From assembly GCA_007844125.1 (NCBI GenBank), contig CM017555.1:28631553-28695552 (forward strand): DNA of 64,000 nucleotides, in the 5' to 3' direction. The stretch is from Sinonovacula constricta. Lineage: Eukaryota; Mollusca; Bivalvia; Cardiida; Solecurtidae. This document shows, piece after piece, positions 11,700-27,725 of this stretch. Numbering within the stretch: position 1 is the first letter of the stretch; each line of letters starts with the position of its first letter. The notes under the pieces were generated by a model. The model worked only from the letters and a program-made list of their open reading frames with translations. It was not told where the DNA came from and did no database searches. The position numbers were made by a program, and so were the translations under genes.

Positions 11700-13100
11700 T
11701 TCTATCTCATATCCAGGTTTACTTATACAATAGTTTTGTTACTAAATAGTAAACCTTTTGAGGGCAGTCAAAAGTGCATAGTTGTCCATTTATGTTTTAG
11801 CATTTCCGATGTTTTGATTTCCAAATGTACAGAATATATCAAATGCAAAACCAAATTTGCCTTTACTAGCATGTGCTGCATAAGTTACTTAGCAAAGTTC
11901 CAGGTCATATCTATAAAAGTGTAAACACGCGCTCAGTTTGATTTGATTAAATATTCAATTACTATTCACAATACTAATTGTGGACGATGCAACATACAAT
12001 ATTAGGATATGCGTAGTCATACCTAAGTCAGTCACGGTAAAATTTAAATTATGCATAGTCGCACACAATCTGACAGACAGACCGGCATAGAGACAGACAT
12101 CATATATACATACAGAAAGACACACGGACAGACAGACCGACGAACGAGGGAAGGATGGACTGACGGACATACAGACAGATATATAGGCAGACATGCAGAC
12201 AGATCGGACATTTATTTTTCTCTGACAGCATCGTCCAAACATATATAGACAAGAACATAGTTGACGCTACCCATCAAAGGCCCCGCACACGATTAAAACA
12301 AATTTGAAAGAAATTAATTTATCAACATAAATAAAATAATCAAATGAAAAATAGATCTTCGTGTACCGAAATGTGACCAGTATTTTTTTAAGCTGTCAAT
12401 ATACTGGCGTCGCGCTCCAGCGTGTCGCCAATCAATGCAATAGATGACGATGACTGTGTTGCAACGCATGCGCAAGGCTCCTGTTTATTATCGTTTCTGG
12501 AAAAGTCCTATGGATGGCGCCATGTTGTACTACAACAACTAAAGTGCGGCGCTTTGATCGTTGAAATTTCAGGTCATTTTCATGTTTGATTAATATTAGT
12601 ATTACATTATTGTGACTTGACACTGTTTTATTAAGAGAAGTATATGACTGATTAGATTCTATTGCAATTTTTAAAAGAGATTATATGAACTTGTCAAAAA
12701 AACTTTACGTCTTGCCTTTTGTATCACACCTCTGCCTGTATGTCCTTTATAATACATTTGATGTGGTATACATGTAGGTATATAATTAGCAAAACCTTGA
12801 AGACACGAAAAGCGAAGATTAAGTGTGGAATGCATTAAACACTGCATGCTGTTGTTGGTGAGTCGTTCATTTCCATTGATCATGTATCATTCGTAGTAAG
12901 AAGGGAAAAATAATACAATAAACTACCCCAAAGTCAGATATCCTTTATGCGGTTAATAAGCGGGAAATGGGTGTATCCTTATAATTCATGAAAATAAAGT
13001 AAAACAGACCAGTGAAGAGAAAATGGTATAATTCTGTGTATAACATATACATGTCAGACAGCAAACGCTAAATTTGACGGCATACTGATTTGTAACGACA
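11700..13100. other. Insertion in unit 2 without a supported gene
   Basis: This part of unit 2 has no match in unit 1, where the flanking anchors (2285-2360 and 2495-2640) lie close together. It holds a degenerate GACA-type tract at 12064-12212 and, at 12405-12560, an unusually CpG-bearing patch with an NRF1-like ACGCATGCGCAA at 12464. No coding frame is convincing. Confidence 0.5.
12064..12212. repeat. Degenerate (GACA)n tract
   Basis: Interrupted CAGACAGA units mixed with CGGA and ATAC variants. Long frames across it ([10 protein letters not shown] on minus) are repeat artefacts. Similar GACA blocks occur at 46827-46890 and 63284-63345. Confidence 0.85.
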
Positions 13101-13672
13101 CGTTTTTTTTGCTGTTGCTTTGATGATCTGACATTAGCCAAAATGTACACCGATGAACAGAAGCTTCATTGGTTTTAACTATATACATTAATATGTAAGT
13201 ACAACCCACATAGCCTTGATACTTTAAATACTATAAATGGTTGACCATGCAAAGCAAACTATGTTTTAATCAATAGCAAAGCATGCATTATCGTGCATAG
13301 AGGAGAATTGTGCAATTAAAATAATGCAATAATCTCTTCGCGTTTCAAGGTCTTCATGACATTGCACGTACTACGACTGTGCCAAATGCGCGATTCAAAC
13401 GACAATTTGTATGTGACGGATAGTATTCATTGGGGGATTTATCCGTATAAAATTATCATTGCGACTCACCCCACCATACAGTTTCTCTCGTAAACAATCA
13501 TTTAAACATAAGGTGCATGTCACTGACAGAGCTTATGTTCGTATCAGTAAAATATCTGCGTATATTAAGTTACTGAGAATTCTTTTCCGGTGGCAGCATT
13601 AAAGGAAGATCAAGAAAAGAACTTACATTTGAGTTCAAGTTATTTAAAAAGGATGCTTTCTGTCTAATCGTC

Positions 13673-13798
13673 CTCTGTGGTTGTTACTGGATTAAACACA
13701 TTCTTAATATACTTTATATAACTTTCTTCTATGTTTGGAAATAGCAATCTATTGACGATCTTTAAAAAAAGGTTCAAGTGCCGTAGCACCGGACAAAA
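13673..13798 (+). promoter_or_regulatory. Conserved upstream block of FReD copy 2
   Basis: Counterpart of 2970-3095 and 39664-39780. It includes TTGTTACTGGATT and a TATA-like CTTTATATAA at about 13713, some 145 bp before the start codon, and ends near GCACCGGA. It is taken as core promoter or 5' UTR on conservation only. Confidence 0.4.
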
Positions 13799-13860
13799 AT
13801 AAGCTTAATTTATGTAAATAAACATATGTACGAGACTTTACGAAATATTCGTGTAGGACC

Positions 13861-15650
<1,790 letters not shown>

Positions 15651-15889
15651 CAATGAGACTATTTAAAGTGTTACCTGTTCTGGTGATAAAATTGACTCGA
15701 AGCTTTTGAGCATCTACAATTATGGCCCAAATGGCCATATTGAATTTGACTTCATTACAGTTTTTACGCTTGTGTTCTATGTATAACACCACATTTGATA
15801 TAATTTCTGATCGATGTTTATGTATCAAAGGTAAATTGAATGCATATATTTTTACACTGCTATGGTGTCATCGTACTAGACCGAACTTT

Positions 15890-15895
15890 AATAAA
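15890..15895 (+). terminator. Possible polyadenylation signal of FReD copy 2
   Basis: AATAAA about 240 nt after the stop codon. It is a plausible 3' end, but such hexamers are common in DNA this AT-rich. Confidence 0.3.
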
Positions 15896-16004
15896 TATTA
15901 TTGTGTCAGGTAATGTTTAAGTGCAAAGATATTTATTTAATGATCTAACTTAATTGCCTTTATTACTTCACTAGTTTGGTGTTGACTTTTCTAATTATGG
16001 GGTA

Positions 16005-16215
16005 CATAAGTCATATGAGCATTGCAACATATACCCAAACTTGAAAGGGCCCAGGAAAAAAGGTATTCACATGCAAACTAAAAGTGATGGAAAGAAAAAA
16101 ATCTAGTATGAGTCATTAAACAAAAAAAGGAATCCCAAAAGATACGGATATATTTTTCGGAAAAAAGGAACCTGCTAGGGTTGGGGTTACAGAGCTCTAA
16201 GCTCGCACTTCCTTT
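16005..16215 (+). repeat. Dispersed repeat family A, copy 6
   Basis: Begins GAGCATTGCAACATATACC and carries TATGAGTCATTAAAC and TACAGAGCTCTAAGCTCGC; the middle is degraded. It occupies the same position relative to the gene as the copy at 5252. Confidence 0.75.
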
Positions 16216-16383
16216 GTCTTTAATCATTGAATATTTAAATACACAGAAATGACTCATGGTCAGATGTTATTTTCATTGCATTCTATACATAGACCTTGAC
16301 GTCACATTAGCATACAGCCTTTAGTGGATTTTTTTATTCTCGAATTTGTTAAAAGTAATTAAATTTCAATATTGTAGTTTACA

Positions 16384-16485
16384 CTCACACACACACACGC
16401 ACACACATAAACACAAACACACACACACACACACACACATACACACAAACGCAAACACACCACACACACACCATTTTAATAACCA
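16384..16485. repeat. (CA)n microsatellite
   Basis: Interrupted CA repeat (ACACACACAC with ACGC, ATAA and AAAC interruptions), downstream of FReD copy 2. Confidence 0.9.
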
Positions 16486-16870
16486 CACACATTTTGTAAT
16501 GTGTTACCTGTCACTTTAGGCAAGGCAAAATGAATATACGTGAAATATAAGTTAAAAATCGCTAGTTCATATTCGGTCATTATGCTTCTAGTACACATAC
16601 CAGCTGACACACTTTTGCTTTCGCTATGATAATATATCACAAGTTTAATTATGCATTATTAGTCATAATTTGTTTATTATTAAATAAACAACGTTAGATA
16701 TATTTTTTAACTTAAGAGTAAGTATTGCTTTTTCTTAGTATTTTGTTCTTTGTATGAATCTTGATTTAACATCATTGCTTCATAATAGGTCAACAATTAT
16801 GAACAACTGCGTGAACCATGTTTGTTTTTGTTTTGTTTTTACACAAATGAACCGGTTGGTATAATGTTTG

Positions 16871-19800
16871 ATTAAAGTGACTTTTTTCTTTAAATTGTGG
16901 TATTTATAATTAGGAATAGAACACAAGCTATTACGAAAAATGTATTGGTCCAAAATGCTGATTATAGTATAACAAAACTATGTTAATTAAAGAGAACATT
17001 GTTTCTAATAAACTTATGTATTTGTTTGAATTGTCAATGAAGCTCGGCACGTGATAGAACATGGAACAGTCAAGGTCTTTGAAGACGATGTATTTTTAGT
17101 GTAACATTGATCGAATGGCCTTTCTAATTAAATAATGTTTTTGTCTTCTCTCTATGTGTTGTATCTCGTCTGAGCATTGATTTTTGAAACCTTCTTATGT
17201 ATTTGTATATGAATGTGTTTACTGTTGTTCAGATTGTAATATTTGTGGTATATTACTTTGTATAAGTTCTTATTGAAGCTCTAAATAACACTTCTGGTAA
17301 GCGCCAAGCACAGATCCTAACATTAAAAAGACAAATATAATAAAACACTAAGTTTTATGATATATGTTAAACAGATTTTTCTTTCGTTAGTTGTTGTTTT
17401 CTTGTTATATTATGGCATTGATTGACATAAAATAATACGAAATATAGCAGTGTTCTCTGAAATATTTTTCTTTGAAATAATTCATTATATATCTCTGTTC
17501 TCTGCAAAAATTGTTATATCAATCGTTATCCGTTTACACGGAAAATGATAATTAGTTATGACGCACTACACAAGAAACCGGTCTTATCATCCCAATTTTC
17601 ATTCTTCAATGAATTCTCCTACCGAATGTATCTTTGAAAGTCTTTTTTTCTGAATTGACTTTGTATTAAAAAAAAATATAAAAATATTGACCCATACTTT
17701 AGGTAGTTTTCTTAATTATTAAATTATTGACGTCATAATATCAGGATGAATAACTTACTCAGGCACTCAATAAAATTAAGATTTAAGCTAATATGGTTTG
17801 ATTTACGTTGTTATTTATTTAATATGTGTGTGTAATGTAAAAGTGATTAAAGTAACAGGTTATAATTGAGTAACATTAAAACATATCAACTGAATCTTGA
17901 CTGAATCTTGGCTGACACAAACGGCCGGGTAGTGCACTAGGCGTATTGTTTGTGATGACGTGTCAATCCGCGAAGTTGAAATAGGTGTGGCATTTCTGGG
18001 TTGTTGTTTTTTTCTAAATTTTGCTGGGAATTCCTGTGCATCATAATTCCTTCTGATCGCCATCTGGAGTGGTTCGCAAGATTATAAGTTAGCTTTTTCT
18101 TTCGTAAAATCGAAGTGTTGATATTGTCTGAAAATGCAATTTTAATCAATAATATGTTAATGTCTATGGCTTGCCAAAAATACAAATCTGATTATATCAA
18201 TAAGTTTGTTTTGCGTGATTTGCCGTCGAACAATTGTGGTTGACGACACCCGTAGATAAATGTTTGTGAAATGAAACTACTGGCGCATCGCAAGCATTCT
18301 CACGCGTGTCTCCCTTACCGGGATGCTAACTCATGCAGTGAAAGGCTGAAACATTACGAGTCTGTGCATCTAACCTTTCGGCTAAGAGTAGTTCTTTTAT
18401 ATAAACCTAATTGCTTCAAATATTATCTATACATGATGTAATGCTGACAATGTTTAATATCTTTTACGGCATATAATATCACCACACCGTATTCCTGGCA
18501 AGGCCTTGAAGTGTTGCCCAAGGAAACTCTTCAAACCTCTCCAGTTCCAGTTCCTGTTCACCTAGGATACAAAATGGGCGAGCTGACCTTAGAGAATCGC
18601 TTCACATTGTCAGCTAGCTCCCTAGCATTCTTGCAGTCATTTTTTCGGTATTTAATTATGAGTTGGGCAAAACTGAAATTGACAAGACACCGTGAAATAA
18701 ATAAACTTATTTTAACATGTTTATATTAATATTTTTGTATGGTTATTACCTTTAACTCTACATATATGCATTGTCCTTGTTGTGTTGTTTCTTTTGTTAA
18801 ATACCGTGCAGTGTCACAATTGTTGTCATTGTAACGACGTTCAGCTATTATTGGTGAAGGAAAAAATGCGTGGAATCAGTACACATCGCAAATCAGCTGG
18901 AAAACCTAACTACGTGAACGTGTTTAGCGCGACCGAAACTCAAACCAAAGCGGTGCCGAATTATGGAATCAGAGGAATATCGTCGATTCTAACCTTTAGA
19001 CCATTAGACAACGAATGTTCCCCTATGTTGTTTGTGTTATTCTTGTTGCTGTTTTTGTTTGTTGTAGATACCTCGCACCAATACAAGTAGTGTCGTTTTT
19101 GCAATATTCCTGGTGGAGAAATATACAAGGGTATATCCACTAGTGGACTGTATGTTAACATTGATAACTCTGGATATAAATGTTTGCGCTTCGACCGGGA
19201 CTCGACCTCAAGAGTTAAACTTTCTTTGTCCCTGCGTGTTCGGCAGAGGGCGACACTTATTTGATTGTGCATACATTAAATGGAATGTCATGAGTGTCTC
19301 CCATACTAATAAATCAGCCAAAGGAAACAAGTCCTGGTACGTGCATGTGGTACTTAATCATGCTGTTTTGTCCTGTCATTGTCCAACATATGAAGTACCC
19401 AAGAAAATGCCCTTTTTTGTTTTGTCCTAAAAGTATCAACTTTATACGATATAATGAAAATAAAGTCGTCACTTGTTTACAGAGTTGCCTTATAACATTA
19501 AACAAGTACATCATTGTGTTATTGCTTCAGTATTCTGCTCGAAGTAATTTGAACGTTATTAATTTCGACATAAGTTTCATGTATTTCGATTTCTTTGTTT
19601 TGAATAAAATATACTTGTCATCAGACAGTGAATGTTACGGCATTGTAAATATGTTATGAACATATTGCTAGATATGTCGATGGATAATTCCTCTACACAA
19701 TAGAAATAGAGACCTGCACTGTATGTGTATGAAATGGCGAACTTGTTTCTGCTATTTAATTTAAAGTGATAATGTAATGTTGCATGCATTTAGACTTGTC

Positions 19801-20745
19801 ATGAATAGTCGTTAGATGTTGAGTGTGTGCAAACAATGTTTATTGTTGCTGTTTTTGTTTCACTTTAATGTAAGCCCAACAAACAGTAGTCAATATAGAA
19901 TATGTTACAAGTAATTTGTTAAATCAGAACATTATTAAATTGTATAAAAGGCATCAATTTATGTTGGAAGAAAAGTAAGAAAATTAGTGGGGGCAGCTTT
20001 TGGAAGCGAACTAATAACCCCGTCGATACATACCTGTAAACCGAATTGCTTTCGACTAACCAACAACGCTAAGCGCTTAGTGTACCCAACGGACTTAACT
20101 AAGCCTGCGTAGTTATTAAAAGAACGTTCACGTGATACTGGTCTACTTTATACGCAAAACGTATTTTTGGTTTGAAAAATCAGAGAAGGTTTTTTATGTA
20201 CTTGTTAACGGTCGAATTCGTTTCACATAAACTTCTAACATGATTACTTGGGATAGAAATGACAAAAAGCACTATAATTATTATGTTAGCCTGTATAAAC
20301 TCTTTTACTGTTTAACATTGATTCACGCCTGTTCAGATCTTTGTATTCAATATGACTCAACTCATAAAATATAAAGATTATGTAATCACAATATAACGAA
20401 GAAATTGTACCTCTAGTTCCAGCTCCATTCTAGTTTGTTATCGCTTCTGACAACCCAAAAACCTTCAATATGGAATAAGATAGTCCAAGCCATACTGTCA
20501 ATGTCGAGTAAAAATACTCTATAAAAAGTGACGTCATTTAAATAGTGGATTTTCCAATGTTGCGTCATAATGCCACAAGCCAGGTTTGGTTTTGTTGAGT
20601 CGTGCGTCTTTTATATACTTACCAGGACAGATCATTTGAGAGTCGATCGATGACTCATTCAGGAATTGGTCAGTAAATTCGTTACCGAGTTGACAGGCAG
20701 TACAATCTGTGCTTCAATGTTGTTGTTTTTTTCGGCAGAGCTGTT
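16871..20745. other. No gene supported; several odd patches
   Basis: Mostly AT-rich noncoding DNA. The stretch 17900-18400 is richer in G+C and CpG, and 18480-19270 contains overlapping open frames of 72 to 105 codons on both strands, partly from non-ATG starts. None resembles a known family, and no splice pattern or repeat match was found. They are left unannotated as genes. Confidence 0.45.
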
Positions 20746-20749
20746 TTAA

Positions 20750-21045
20750 CTAAAATATATATGACAAATTCCCATGAGCATTGCAACGTATACACAAATT
20801 TAAAAAGGCACAGGACCAAGGTATTCACATGAAAGCCAATTGTAAAACGAAGAACAAATCCGTGATAAGTCATTTAAAAAAGGGCAAACCCGACAGTTAC
20901 CACCTTGGAAGGGTCAGTCGGCAATATGGACAGACTGGGGTGCTTAAACGGGGTTTACAGAGCTCTTCCTGATGGGTTTCTCAAATGCAAGCCATACAAA
21001 GAAAACCGATCCATTTGAATATTTGTCGAAGCGCTGACGTTTACA
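20750..21045 (+). repeat. Dispersed repeat family A, copy 7 (near full length)
   Basis: GAGCATTGCAACGTATAC at the left, GTGATAAGTCATTTAAA (the motif has one change), the hairpin CAGTCGG/CAGACTG, GTTTACAGAGCTCTTCC and CGAAGCGCTGACGTTTAC at the right end. Confidence 0.85.
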
Positions 21046-23040
21046 CCACTTAAAACTACTAATACCATAATCAATCCGCATCTCTATTATAGCATTTATT
21101 AATGTTTGCATGCATTAACTAATTTGAACAAAAAAACGCAAAAAATAAAAAAATAAATAAAAACAACTTGAGTTACACTGTGTGAAAATATCAATATTTA
21201 TTTCTGTACTAACGCTTTTATTAGGCATATGTATTGCAAAAACGATACTTTTTAAGGATGATTTTGAAAAAAAATATTCTAATAAAACAACTAGTTTAGC
21301 AAGTAATTACATCTTGATAGCTATACCAGATGCGCGTTTTATTTTATTTACATACATCCTATCTAAAATTTTACAAATGCAATAATAAAGTATGTATTTA
21401 GTATAAATCTCCAACGATAGATGGTCTTACTTTCGGCGCCGTCTATGTTTCTGTTAATCTTATAAAATACAACAGCTCTATGCAAAATGTTCATCAAACC
21501 ATCACCGAGGCCACTTTAAAGGTAGTTTTAATAATTCATAAATTACGTCACGTTCCCTGTATGTAACCTATTGAAACATAAAATCCAATGTTTATTCAAC
21601 CTTCGATTATACTTGTGACACCTCAGTGATACGTACAACTTGAATGGTCCGTTGACTAGCATAAACGTCTGTCTTTACTTATACATAAACATCGCATGGT
21701 GTGAATACTACATACATCTTCGATCCTTAAGCTTTTGTTAATGCCAACTACATTGACTGTGGAGATGTATGAATTGAGAATCGACGGCTCTGTTATACCT
21801 TTATTTACACTGGTTCTCATTGTCTCGAAGAGAAACTTTGACGAAGCCGGGTAGAGTGCTTACATAGCATTCATTGTATATTTTTATTTGTGCCATAATT
21901 TAACATACACATCATTGGATGGTGCCATGAGTTATGAGACCACTGATTTCGAAAGCATAAATGTTTGAACCTGCATGACATTGAGTACTTTTTCTTCTTG
22001 CCGCTGAAAAATGTAGTGCGTGTACAGAAACAAAATATATGAATAAAGTAGACATATATTATGGGCATCTCATCTCCAAACCTGTGCATGTTTGACAACA
22101 GCCCATTGGCGACATACTAGTAATATAAAACTGTTTCGTATATAATAAACATGCTAAGGTCAATATAAGATCATACAGTATGAACATTATGAGCATGAAT
22201 GTCATTGTTGAAAAAGTAAACATGAAGAATAAATTACTGGTCAAGATGAATGGGGAGTTGGAAAATTTATTTCAGAAGACAGTATCTTTTAAGCAACACA
22301 GATAAGACGGTGCATATACCGTGTCTTACACCGACTGGTCAAATGTAACAAGTTAGTAAGAAAGAATATATGAAAGTTTTTGTAACAAGTTTAGGACTAC
22401 GATTATCTCACATCATATATGAGACGTTTTCTCTGTCTTAGGGAATAGATACATTAGATTATTACACCTCAGTGATCCAAAGCCCCCCAGCGTCTCGAAT
22501 TTTAAATGTATCGGAAATAAACTAATGTATCGTATAAAACATTCATTATACAATACTACAATACACTTTATTTACTTTTAAGACTGATTTTGAATGAACA
22601 TTAATATTCTTGACTTATTAAATGTCCAGTTATGTTATCGACATTATAAATTGACAAAGAAAAATGGAAATGGTGATGAAAATGTGTTTACCACGAATCT
22701 AAATAATGTAAATAATAAATGTCCCAGTACGTTTTACTATACATAGTATTAATAGTATTTAAACAATATGTAATATGTATGAACAGAAGATCACACCTAC
22801 ATAGTGTAAACACACCAACAATGTTGAAATCGAAATCAAAATGTTTCTAAGCATATTCAGTATATTAATTAAAAGTAGCAATCTTGAAAAAAATCACACA
22901 AAAAACAACGGTGTGTTTTATCGCATCATATTGATCTCAAGTACAGTATTTATTCAGAAGAATTTACGTTCTAAGCATAAAGCCGCATGTCAAATGATTT
23001 TGGACGTTATAATTTTACAGCTTTGTATATGAAACTTTTT
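21046..23040. other. No gene seen
   Basis: AT-rich DNA with short chance frames only. A stretch at 22927-22950 (TTGATCTCAAGTACAGTATTTATTCAG-like) recurs at 24312-24345, on the other side of the LINE fragment. Confidence 0.5.
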
Positions 23041-23044
23041 TCCT

Positions 23045-24125
23045 GCATCAATCCTACAGACATGACTCTTGGAAACAGAAGAGGCTACTAAGGTTGCCTT
23101 CTTGATAAAAAGGGCGAGATTAATAAGTATGTTCTTGTCTTTTGAATCAAACAGCAAACATATTTTCTATACAGACGGTCTATTATACAAAGTTGAGTTG
23201 AGGTATTTTCTTCTTAAATCACTGTATACTGGGCATATACAAATAAAATGAAAGACATCTTCAATGTCTCTGTTATTAGATAGCAAACAGTATCTGCTTT
23301 CTCTAGATAAAGGATTTCTTGAAAATCGTTCAGTGTGAATTCTTAGAGAATGTGCAGAAATTCTCATTTTTTAAATCAAATGTCTTAGATCTTTTGGTAA
23401 AATATCCAAGTATGGTTCGTAGCTTGGCATGTCCTTTATATTCTTATAAAAATCTAATACATTATTACTATTCAATAAGCCATACCATTCTTGTGTAAAA
23501 GTGTCAATAATACGTTGTTTAAATATTACAGGGAATGTTTTCTTATTTATTGAATTTTGATTCTGAAACACTTCTGAAAAAACATACCTGTCTAATAAGG
23601 TTTTTACATTGTAAACCCAGTTTTTGCAACCATTCAAACAATCTTTCAAACCATGTTCATACAATATAACAGTTATTTTATTTACAGAATGTATTATTTT
23701 ACACCAGTACTTAATAATTCTCACAAAACTAGTAATAGGTAAAGGATAGCGTCCAAGTTCTGCATAAACAGCTACAGTACTTGTAATAGAACGGACATTT
23801 AATATATTTTTACAAAACTTTAAGTGCAGACGCTCCAGGCTTTTGCTTGTACAGAACCCCCACAACTCACATGAGTAGTTAAGAATAGAACCAACAAAAG
23901 CATCGAACAATTGACACAAGGAATTAGGAGTCAATTGTATTTTTCGACAATGATTACTTAATACATTCAGTGCTTTGATTCCCTTTTCCCGCCAAATGTT
24001 CAATATTCTTAATAAACTAACCTGTATAGTTAAAAATTGTTCCAAGATAATTAAAAGTATCAACAATTTCAAGTTCATTTCCATTAAAACTGTGAATATA
24101 TACAACAATGTATAGGTATAATTTA
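23045..24125 (-). pseudogene. 5'-truncated, decayed LINE reverse transcriptase (C-terminal part)
   Basis: Minus-strand remains of a non-LTR retrotransposon. The 5' end near 24100 starts after the catalytic YADD region; the conserved TFNYLGT motif is readable near 24055. The frame then shifts into a long open stretch (about 23980 down to 23373) with ALNVLSNHCRKIQLT, NYSCELWGF, LHLKFCKNIL and ELGRYPL, typical of the region after the RT fingers in jockey/I-like elements of molluscs. One in-frame stop (about 23371) separates it from a zinc-knuckle-like tail FHFICICPVYSDLRRKY (about 23225-23275). After another shift near 23160 a last segment (LINLALFIKKATL) runs to about 23050. No intact enzyme is possible. 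The exact clade needs a database search. Confidence 0.85.
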
Positions 24126-24520
24126 CTAGACAGTTCTGGTTTGCGGGTAGAAGAAAGCAGCGATAACCGCTTATAGCATTTCGCCTAAGGAAGAATGTTG
24201 CACTATATTAAGTGTTTTTTTTTTATTAGCACACGTCGACAAAATTGATAATAAATGCATGTATAAGAACAATTAACTGTCTTCTGTGCATATTGATTAA
24301 ACGCTAATACTGTCATATCGATCTAAAGCACAGTATTTATTCAAAATGGTAGGCTTGTGCGTATATACTACATCATATAGGTAAACATAACTAGAAATGT
24401 TTGGCGTGAGCGTAGAAGAAAGCAATGACACAAGTTTATAGCATTTAGCCTTAGTAGGAACAACGTTTCCCAGTTATTATGTTGATTCAATATGTTTAAT
24501 AGTACACGACGACAAAATGG
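24120..24520. repeat. Diverged direct repeat (period about 255 bp)
   Basis: 24125-24262 matches 24380-24515: shared GCGTAGAAGAAAGCA or variant, TTTATAGCATTTAGCC or variant, and ACACGACGACAAAAT or variant. It flanks the truncated 5' end of the LINE. Confidence 0.65.
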
Positions 24521-24523
24521 ATT

Positions 24524-24656
<133 letters not shown>

Positions 24657-24679
24657 TAATTTATAATCCATATATATAT

Positions 24680-26558
24680 ACATTTTCTGTAAGTCCAATT
24701 GGTCTAGAAACCGTGTTAATGAATATGTCATTTATCCATTGCTAGAAAATATATCAGATCTTGTGTTATAAAGTTGATGTCTGAATTGATATCTCAATGT
24801 CTCACTGCAATTACATAAATCAAATTCTCAGATAAAGTACATTGTATACAACTTTAGGTGCTTTGCTGAAAAATGTATTTATTGTATGGTACTTCGAATG
24901 TCTGATATATGTTTCTGCATCGCATATGATGGCATATTTATGGCATATTTAGGTTTCTAGATTTATGTTTCTAGATTGTAGATTCACGTACCGCGGGGAT
25001 TTAAACACAGGTGAGTTGTCTAAGATATGTTTATATATTTTATTGATACAGATCAGTAACTAGATGTAATTGTGACTAAAACTTTTAAATAACAAAACTA
25101 TCATAACATAGTGTGAGCTATGTACTTTAACACATTTGACTTTATTTTCTCTGGCTGAAAGTTTGGTACAGTTTTAATGAAAATCATTCGGAACGTGAGC
25201 CTGAAATAATGTATACTACACTCAGTCAGTTTAAACAAGAAAATCTTGTGTTGATCCTTTGTTTTTCTTAATCCTTCAGTGGTAAATCAAGTTATGCTCT
25301 ATGAATGTACTGGGTGAGTTCATATATGGCAATTAAGGTTGTTTTCCGAGTTTTACCTTGTTGATATTAGTTTGTCCTGAACAAACCAAAACAAGTTTGC
25401 ACAGCGTCCAGCAGTTGTTCCATTTATTACACACCTTTGCATTTCAGTTAAAAAACTGCAAAACATTTCAGACTATATATACATAAAGAGAGAGTGAGTG
25501 AGACAGAGAGAGTCAGCGAGACTGCGAATGACAGAGAGGGACTGAAAAGGAAAGAGAGAGAGAGAGAGATTAAATATAAAATATGAAACATTTTAAGGCA
25601 TGCAACATATGTTTAAAAGATTGACAAAAGGACTCAGTATTCGCATGCTAGTCAGTAGTACATGTATCGAAATATGGTAGCAGGCGCCTAAAGTCTTCAA
25701 CAACAACTGTGTCTGGATCGATAGTCACATTGAACATTTAAAACATCACCATGCATCGAAATCAGTCTCTTTTAGACTTGTTATCGATGTACATTCATCA
25801 GACAATTGCTCCTGCAACATATTGATCACATCAATGGAAAAGTTAAATAGTTGAAACCGGACACAATTTAAACATGTCTGAAGTCCATCGGAGGCATTGC
25901 ACTATAAATAATAAAAATGTAATAATGTAAAAATGATAAGTGGACAAGGGAAATATCAAATATCATTTTGGTTTCATAGATGTTTTCTTTGCCACCGGAA
26001 TTATCTGACGACTCTCATAGAAACTTCCAACCTGACTGTTCTGAATCAATACACACACTCCAATGACATTTACGTAGCGTAACATGGACATCAATCTTTT
26101 ACATCTTTGATTATGTGCAACCATGTGCAGGCTAACCAAAACAGCAACACATAGCTTGTTTAACATGAAACGTTAACTACGTCTAACTTAAAATAATTCA
26201 CCTAGACCTGCACGGAAATGTGTAGAATGGGTTTCAAATGGTGCTTCATGTGTTTTGCACACCATTTTCTGCACGTAGATGGTAGCCTGTCGACCTCACA
26301 TGAGGCGGTTGTTTGTTTGACATGGGACAATGCAACACAATGCAACACAATTTTGAAATACAGTTTTAGCTCTTATATATTGTTCATCAGTTGTGTGACA
26401 TTTAAATTAGATGATATATCATTTTGTTCACGGTCATGTTCATTTATCTGATAATTGTATAGTTTCCCCAGGAAAAAGTAAAGATATAGCCGTCCAAACG
26501 TAGTCTTGGGATGACATTACTATTGATGAAGTCACCATACGTTATACAAAATAACATA

Positions 26559-26602
<44 letters not shown>

Positions 26603-26670
26603 TAATAATAACGAGCAGATTTTTTATCATGCAATCTCTCTTTTTTGTATTCTGATCAATAAGAAATTAT
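24680..26670. other. No gene seen; microsatellites only
   Basis: AT-rich DNA. An interrupted GA tract lies at 25487-25570 and an (AAT)n repeat at 26559-26611, whose translation gives a poly-Asn artefact. Confidence 0.5.
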
Positions 26671-26674
26671 TAAA

Positions 26675-26890
26675 AGTCCTATGCGCATTGCAAAATATAC
26701 TAAACTCCGAAAAAGCACAAAAAAAGATATTTAACATGCAAGCCAAGTGAAAAGTAAGAACAAATTTGTGATGAGTCATTAAAGAAAAAGAACAAACCCG
26801 ACAGTAACCGCCTTAAAACGGTCAGTCGGCATAATGGGCAGCCTGGGGTGCTTAAACCGGTTATACAGAGCTATAACAAGGCAGACTTCC
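26675..26890 (+). repeat. Dispersed repeat family A, copy 8
   Basis: GCGCATTGCAAAATATAC at the left, GATGAGTCATTAAAG, a degenerate hairpin (CAGTCGG/CAGCCTG), GGGTGCTTAAACCGGTT and ACAGAGCTATAAC; the right end is lost. Confidence 0.8.
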
Positions 26891-27691
26891 AGTATCGGAA
26901 TCCATGTTCACAATAAAATGTTCTGTCAAAATAGCTTGCAGCATTGTCTATCGTTAACGCATTCAATTTGACGTCAAATAATGTTGGTTATTATACTTAC
27001 TTTATCTACCTTAAAAAGAGTCATTTAGAATTCCGTTCTGTGTTTGATTTGGTGACGTCTATATTTATGCGGTATAGCCACCTTGTTGTCAATTCTAGCT
27101 TGTTTATCAGTATATATCAGTAGATTCAAGATTTGTGACATCAGATGTGTAACATCAAAACTGTATGGGAGAAATGTAAATTGCATACGTGTAAAAACGA
27201 ACGTGTTTGTGTAAACAAATAACTAATTTAAGAATATGCAGTGTATACAATATACAAATAAGAAATTGAATATTGGCGGATGTCCCATTGTTTTTGTAAT
27301 AAGTCCTAAGGATTTAGGCGTTAAGACCTTGGCTTGTTTGAAGTAGACACAACGTCTTGGTTTTAGATGTATAAACTATCTCTTCATCTCCCATGTGACA
27401 ACTGATTGGTTTAAAGATTCCAACGACTCACCAACCACCGCAGTTTGTGACTTAAATTTGTTCCCAATGGCGTCATTAAAATTCATTGAAGGTAAGAACT
27501 ATTAAACTGGACAATCAAACAAGTTAAAGGTATTTTATTCTGTTTGTACAAGCTTTTAGAATCCATTTAAAAAGAAAATGTTGTACATGTATATATACCA
27601 CATCGTATACCTTGGTATATTGATAAGTGTGTCATAATTATTCCGTAAATGTTATCTTAACCCGATATTGTTATGCACGTCTCCTTGTCTC

Positions 27692-27725
27692 TGTTTCTGT
27701 CTCTCTCTCCCTCTTTCTCTCTCTC

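Noticed and set aside
18782..19430. Overlapping frames of about 100 codons on both strands
   Set aside because: No recognisable family, some non-ATG starts, no splice context and ordinary composition; chance frames are the simpler reading.
26511..26750. Frame with a poly-Asn stretch
   Set aside because: AAT microsatellite followed by part of a family A repeat.
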